Positions 61,634 to 64,000 of a stretch of DNA of 64,000 bases are shown here, piece after piece (position 1 is the first letter of the stretch; each line of letters starts with the position of its first letter). The stretch comes from Niastella populi (GTDB taxonomy: Bacteria > Bacteroidota > Bacteroidia > Chitinophagales > Chitinophagaceae), in NCBI RefSeq assembly GCF_002078015.1, contig NZ_LWBP01000089.1:62001-126000 (forward strand), read 5' to 3'. Under the pieces are notes generated by a model. That model ran no database searches. It worked only from the letters and a program-made list of their open reading frames with translations, and was not told the DNA's origin. A program made the translations under genes and the position numbers.

Positions 61634-62533
61634 ATGTACACGATGTCTTACAATTACACCAACCTCGTATTTGAAGGTGGCGGGGTAAAAGGAATTGCCT
61701 ATGCGGGCGCCCTGCAGGTATTGACCGATTGCGGAATTCTTCCCCACATAAAACAGGTAGCGGGCACTTCGGCCGGCGCCATTACCGCCACGCTGGTAGC
61801 ATTGGGTTATACCGCGCCCGAAATAAGATCTATCATTATGGGAATGGATTTTAAACAGTTCGAAGACGGCTGGGATCCGCTTCGCCTGGCAACAGATTAC
61901 GGTTTGTATAAAGGCAATACCTTTCTTGCGTGGATCCAGAAAATGATCGCTGCCCGTACACCCAAGGGTGCCGCCGCCACTTTTGCCGACCTCTACAATC
62001 AAAACGGCATCGGGTTGTTCGTATTTGCAACCGACCTCAATATGTATAACGTAAAACAGTTCTCGCATCTCGATACGCCCGATGTGCCTGTTGCGGAAGC
62101 GGTGCGCGCATCGATGTCGATCCCCATGTTCTTCAAAGCCTGGAAGTTCAGCAATAACCTGCCCGATGATCATATTTATGTAGATGGCGGTGTGGTGCTG
62201 AATTATCCGCTCACGATCTTCGATACGCCGCAAAACCCCGAGAACCCCCAGACGCTGGGCTTTTTCCTGTATGATAAGAACGGGAATAAAAAACCGAATA
62301 CATTAACGTACGATCAGCCTATTGCATACTGTAAAGCATTGTTCGAAACCCTGCTCGATTCGCAGGTGATCGATTTTGCCAACGACCCGGCCATGGAGCA
62401 ACGATCGGTGAAGATCGATGACTTCGGCATTGCCGCCACGGATTTCGATATTACACAGCAACAAAAAGAACAGTTATATAAATCGGGAATGGTTTATACA
62501 GAAGCATATTTAAAAATTCCCGTATTAAGTTGA
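61634..62533 (+). CDS. Patatin-like phospholipase
   Basis: A 299-residue serine lipid hydrolase. The oxyanion motif GGGVKG (15-20), the nucleophile elbow GTSAG (Ser46) and the DGG aspartate (Asp184 in YVDGGVVLNYPL) form the Ser-Asp dyad. No signal peptide is seen, so it is cytoplasmic or secreted by another path. A possible start four residues later (MSYNYTNL) changes little. It is monocistronic with a strong terminator; the lipid substrate is unknown. Confidence 0.93.
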   Translation: MYTMSYNYTNLVFEGGGVKGIAYAGALQVLTDCGILPHIKQVAGTSAGAITATLVALGYTAPEIRSIIMGMDFKQFEDGWDPLRLATDYGLYKGNTFLAWIQKMIAARTPKGAAATFADLYNQNGIGLFVFATDLNMYNVKQFSHLDTPDVPVAEAVRASMSIPMFFKAWKFSNNLPDDHIYVDGGVVLNYPLTIFDTPQNPENPQTLGFFLYDKNGNKKPNTLTYDQPIAYCKALFETLLDSQVIDFANDPAMEQRSVKIDDFGIAATDFDITQQQKEQLYKSGMVYTEAYLKIPVLS

Positions 62534-62560
62534 TCGTAACGAATTGATGGGTTCTCACTA

Positions 62561-62600
62561 AGCCATCTGCCAAAAGGCAGATGGCTTTATTCTTTTTATT
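62561..62600 (+). terminator. Terminator after the patatin gene
   Basis: AGCCATCTGCC and GGCAGATGGCT form a perfect 11-base stem with an AAAA loop (62561-62586), followed by TTATTCTTTTTATT. Confidence 0.85.
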
Positions 62601-63383
62601 GCCAGCCAGTGCCACTTATATGTAGAACAGGGCATCAATATGATCAACGTCAGTAATCCGGCGCCAGGCAACTGTTATGTAACGGTATATAAACAGCAAA
62701 AGCGGTTAGGCACACAAAAGCTGATAAAAATGTAGAATCAACTTTTATAGTTTGATCAAAATCAAAAGATACTAACGTCAACATTATTTCATATGCTATT
62801 TTATTGTTGTATTAAATTTTGTTGTAACTTACAAGTAACCTCTTATATCGTCAGCAATAGATCCTTATAGAAAAGAAATTATTGAAAAACCAGGATAGAT
62901 CCACGATCCTAAGAAAGCTGGCAACTCTGTTATGAATATCTCATCCGGTTGAGATTTGGTTTGCAGTAGGGAAAATAGCAACTCAGCTATCCGGATCGCC
63001 TCATGTTCACACCTTTGAAAGATTTAACTTTCTGTCCCTAATCCCATTTCACCAAAATGTCCCGTTTTTAATTACACCGTTTTCCTGATTTGTATGATCC
63101 GTACCCTTATTTTTTTATACCTGCGGCATCCCCTGCCCTGTGATCGGCATTGACACAATTGAAAGACCGCAGGTTGAAACCGCTGCGCTTACCCAAACAG
63201 GCGAGCGCCCACTCCCCCATGCGATCTCAAACGCCACCTTTAGCCCGCTCACATGCTGGTTATTGATTATCCGTCAATGATTTTACGGCTTTCGTAAACG
63301 GATTTCCCGATCGCTACCCCCATTTACCATGAATGCCAATACTTTCGCGCCGATTTACAGTAACCAAAGTCTGAGCATTCATT
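62601..63383. other. Long intergenic region before the TonB receptor
   Basis: 783 bases with no supported gene. The middle holds a structured element (see 62904-62998). TACTTTCG (63340-63347) is one base off the TAnnTTTG -7 box, 36 bases before the receptor ATG, and could be its promoter; the 340 bases before it have no array. Confidence 0.5.
62904..62998. ncRNA. Candidate structured RNA, unclassified
   Basis: A closing stem CGATCC/GGATCG (62904-62909 with 62993-62998), a second stem AGCTG/CAGCT (62916-62920 with 62984-62988), and an internal hairpin ATCTCA/TGAGAT (62938-62943 with 62950-62955, loop TCCGGT) nest in order. The repeated unit GCAACT (62921 and 62978) and AGTAGGGAAAAT are unpaired. 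No known riboswitch class fits by eye. It could be a cis-element or a small RNA. Confidence 0.35.
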
Positions 63384-64000
63384 ATGAACAAAATTGTAGC
63401 TTTTTTACTCCTGTGCATTTGTATGGCGCTTACCGCAACGGCACAGGAAAACACAGGTTCCATTAAAGGTGTGGTATTGAACGCCGATGGCAAACCTGCA
63501 CCGGCAGCTTCCGTTCTGCTTGCTGCCAAACAAATAACCGTTACTACCGATGAACATGGCATTTTCCGCATTGCCAACCTGCAACCCGGATCATACGAAC
63601 TGGTGATCACTCTTATCGGGCATGAACCGGTAACGCATACCGTAAAAGTGAACGCCGGCAAAACCACCCAGCCCGCTGTTTCGCTGAAAGCCGCCAATAA
63701 ACAACTGACCAATGTTACGGTTACCGGAAGATCAGACCTGCGTGCGGTAAAGCAACAAGCCTATACGGTAACTGCTATCGACGCTACCCGGCTCCATAAT
63801 ACGCCCAAAGACATCAACCAGGTACTGAACCATACAACCGGTATCAAGATCAGGGAAGAAGGCGGACTGGGTTCCAACTACTCTTTCTCCCTGAACGGTT
63901 TTACCGGCAAACAGGTACGCTTTTTTTTAGATGGCATGCCGATGGACAATTTCGGTTCTGCCCTGTCGCTGAACAACCTGCCCATCAATATGGCCGAAAG
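63384..64000 (+). CDS. TonB-dependent receptor, 3' truncated
   Basis: The first 205 codons of an outer-membrane receptor. Signal peptide 1-21 (CMALTATAQE), carboxypeptidase-regulatory-like domain (about 25-100; GSIKGVVLNADGKPAPAA, TTDEHGIFRIANLQPGSYEL), then the start of the plug (VTVTGRSDLRAVKQQAYTV; KDINQVLNHTTGIKIREEGG; GKQVRFFLDGMPMDNFGSA). The barrel lies outside the window. The plug type (INQVLNHTTGIKIREEGGLG) is common in siderophore or sugar receptors; the ligand cannot be told. An ATG at 63384 is the natural start. Confidence 0.92.
   Translation, partial: MNKIVAFLLLCICMALTATAQENTGSIKGVVLNADGKPAPAASVLLAAKQITVTTDEHGIFRIANLQPGSYELVITLIGHEPVTHTVKVNAGKTTQPAVSLKAANKQLTNVTVTGRSDLRAVKQQAYTVTAIDATRLHNTPKDINQVLNHTTGIKIREEGGLGSNYSFSLNGFTGKQVRFFLDGMPMDNFGSALSLNNLPINMAE

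Noticed and set aside
62960-62985. TPP riboswitch-like AGTAGGGAA near a TonB gene
   Set aside because: The CTGAGA and ACCTGATC core motifs of the TPP aptamer are missing, and the stem order does not fit.
1-64000. tRNA, rRNA, tmRNA or RNase P genes
   Set aside because: No T-arm/acceptor pattern with a CCA or GGTTCRANTCC context was convincing on either strand; a covariance scan would be decisive.

Overview
The window reads as chromosomal DNA of a member of the Bacteroidota, most likely family Chitinophagaceae (Niastella/Chitinophaga-like). Evidence: two TonB-dependent receptors with an N-terminal carboxypeptidase-regulatory-like domain, a secreted protein with a type IX secretion C-terminal signal, many short lipoprotein signals, a TamL-type lipoprotein, a BT_3928-family DoxX protein, DUF3857 proteins, the Bacteroidetes-style MoxR/DUF58/DUF4350/DUF4129/SpoIIM/RDD cluster, and TAnnTTTG-like -7 promoter boxes. 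No RNA gene, insertion sequence, prophage or CRISPR array was recognised. The assignment rests on reading alone; no search was run.

Layout. 1-2779: TPR protein (5' truncated) plus TonB receptor. 2776-7395 (minus): small membrane protein, FKBP, LutA/LldE-like Fe-S protein, ribH, membrane TPR protein, pdhA. 7740-9194: recF and a DUF721/DciA-like gene. 9399-13981: coiled-coil lipoprotein with a CPA2 antiporter, DUF4256 protein, aldo/keto reductase. 14125-21782: T9SS protein, bestrophin, SMP-30 lipoprotein, orphan ABC permease, BT_3928 protein, folP. 22000-25762: FKBP lipoprotein with nrnA, ndk, TraB/GumN. 26192-32330: three tandem DUF3857/transglutaminase-fold genes, two with substituted catalytic residues. 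32343-36339: TrmH-type methyltransferase, tamL, truB. 36420-43005: MoxR cluster. 43096-48142: DUF5362, proS, Tyr/Asn-rich lipoprotein, OmpP1/FadL porin. 48314-55213 (minus): a largely tRNA-modification block (miaA, CCA-adding enzyme, tsaC) with a pRiA4b ORF-3-like gene, a GT9 glycosyltransferase and a secreted protein of unknown function. 55386-58696: dapD, EamA exporter, outer-membrane protein. 59004-61120: two YCII (DGPF) proteins with an ECF42-type sigma factor. 61634-62533: patatin. 63384-end: TonB receptor (3' truncated).

Most gene content is ordinary housekeeping. The striking signal lies between genes. More than twenty intergenic stretches hold arrays of a degenerate 7-8-base word (for example GTTTGTG, GATAATGT, GTTGATAA, GGCAACGA, CAACTGAA), often as an inverted pair around a 40-110 base core, and very often starting within a few bases of a stop codon. 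The word differs from locus to locus while the architecture is shared; one subfamily carries a conserved GCGGCAGCAAC block beside its arm. I know of no name for this family. A related-looking C8/G8 palindrome sits in frame inside the CCA-adding enzyme gene. A second candidate is an unclassified multi-stem structure at 62904-62998, between the patatin gene and the last TonB receptor.
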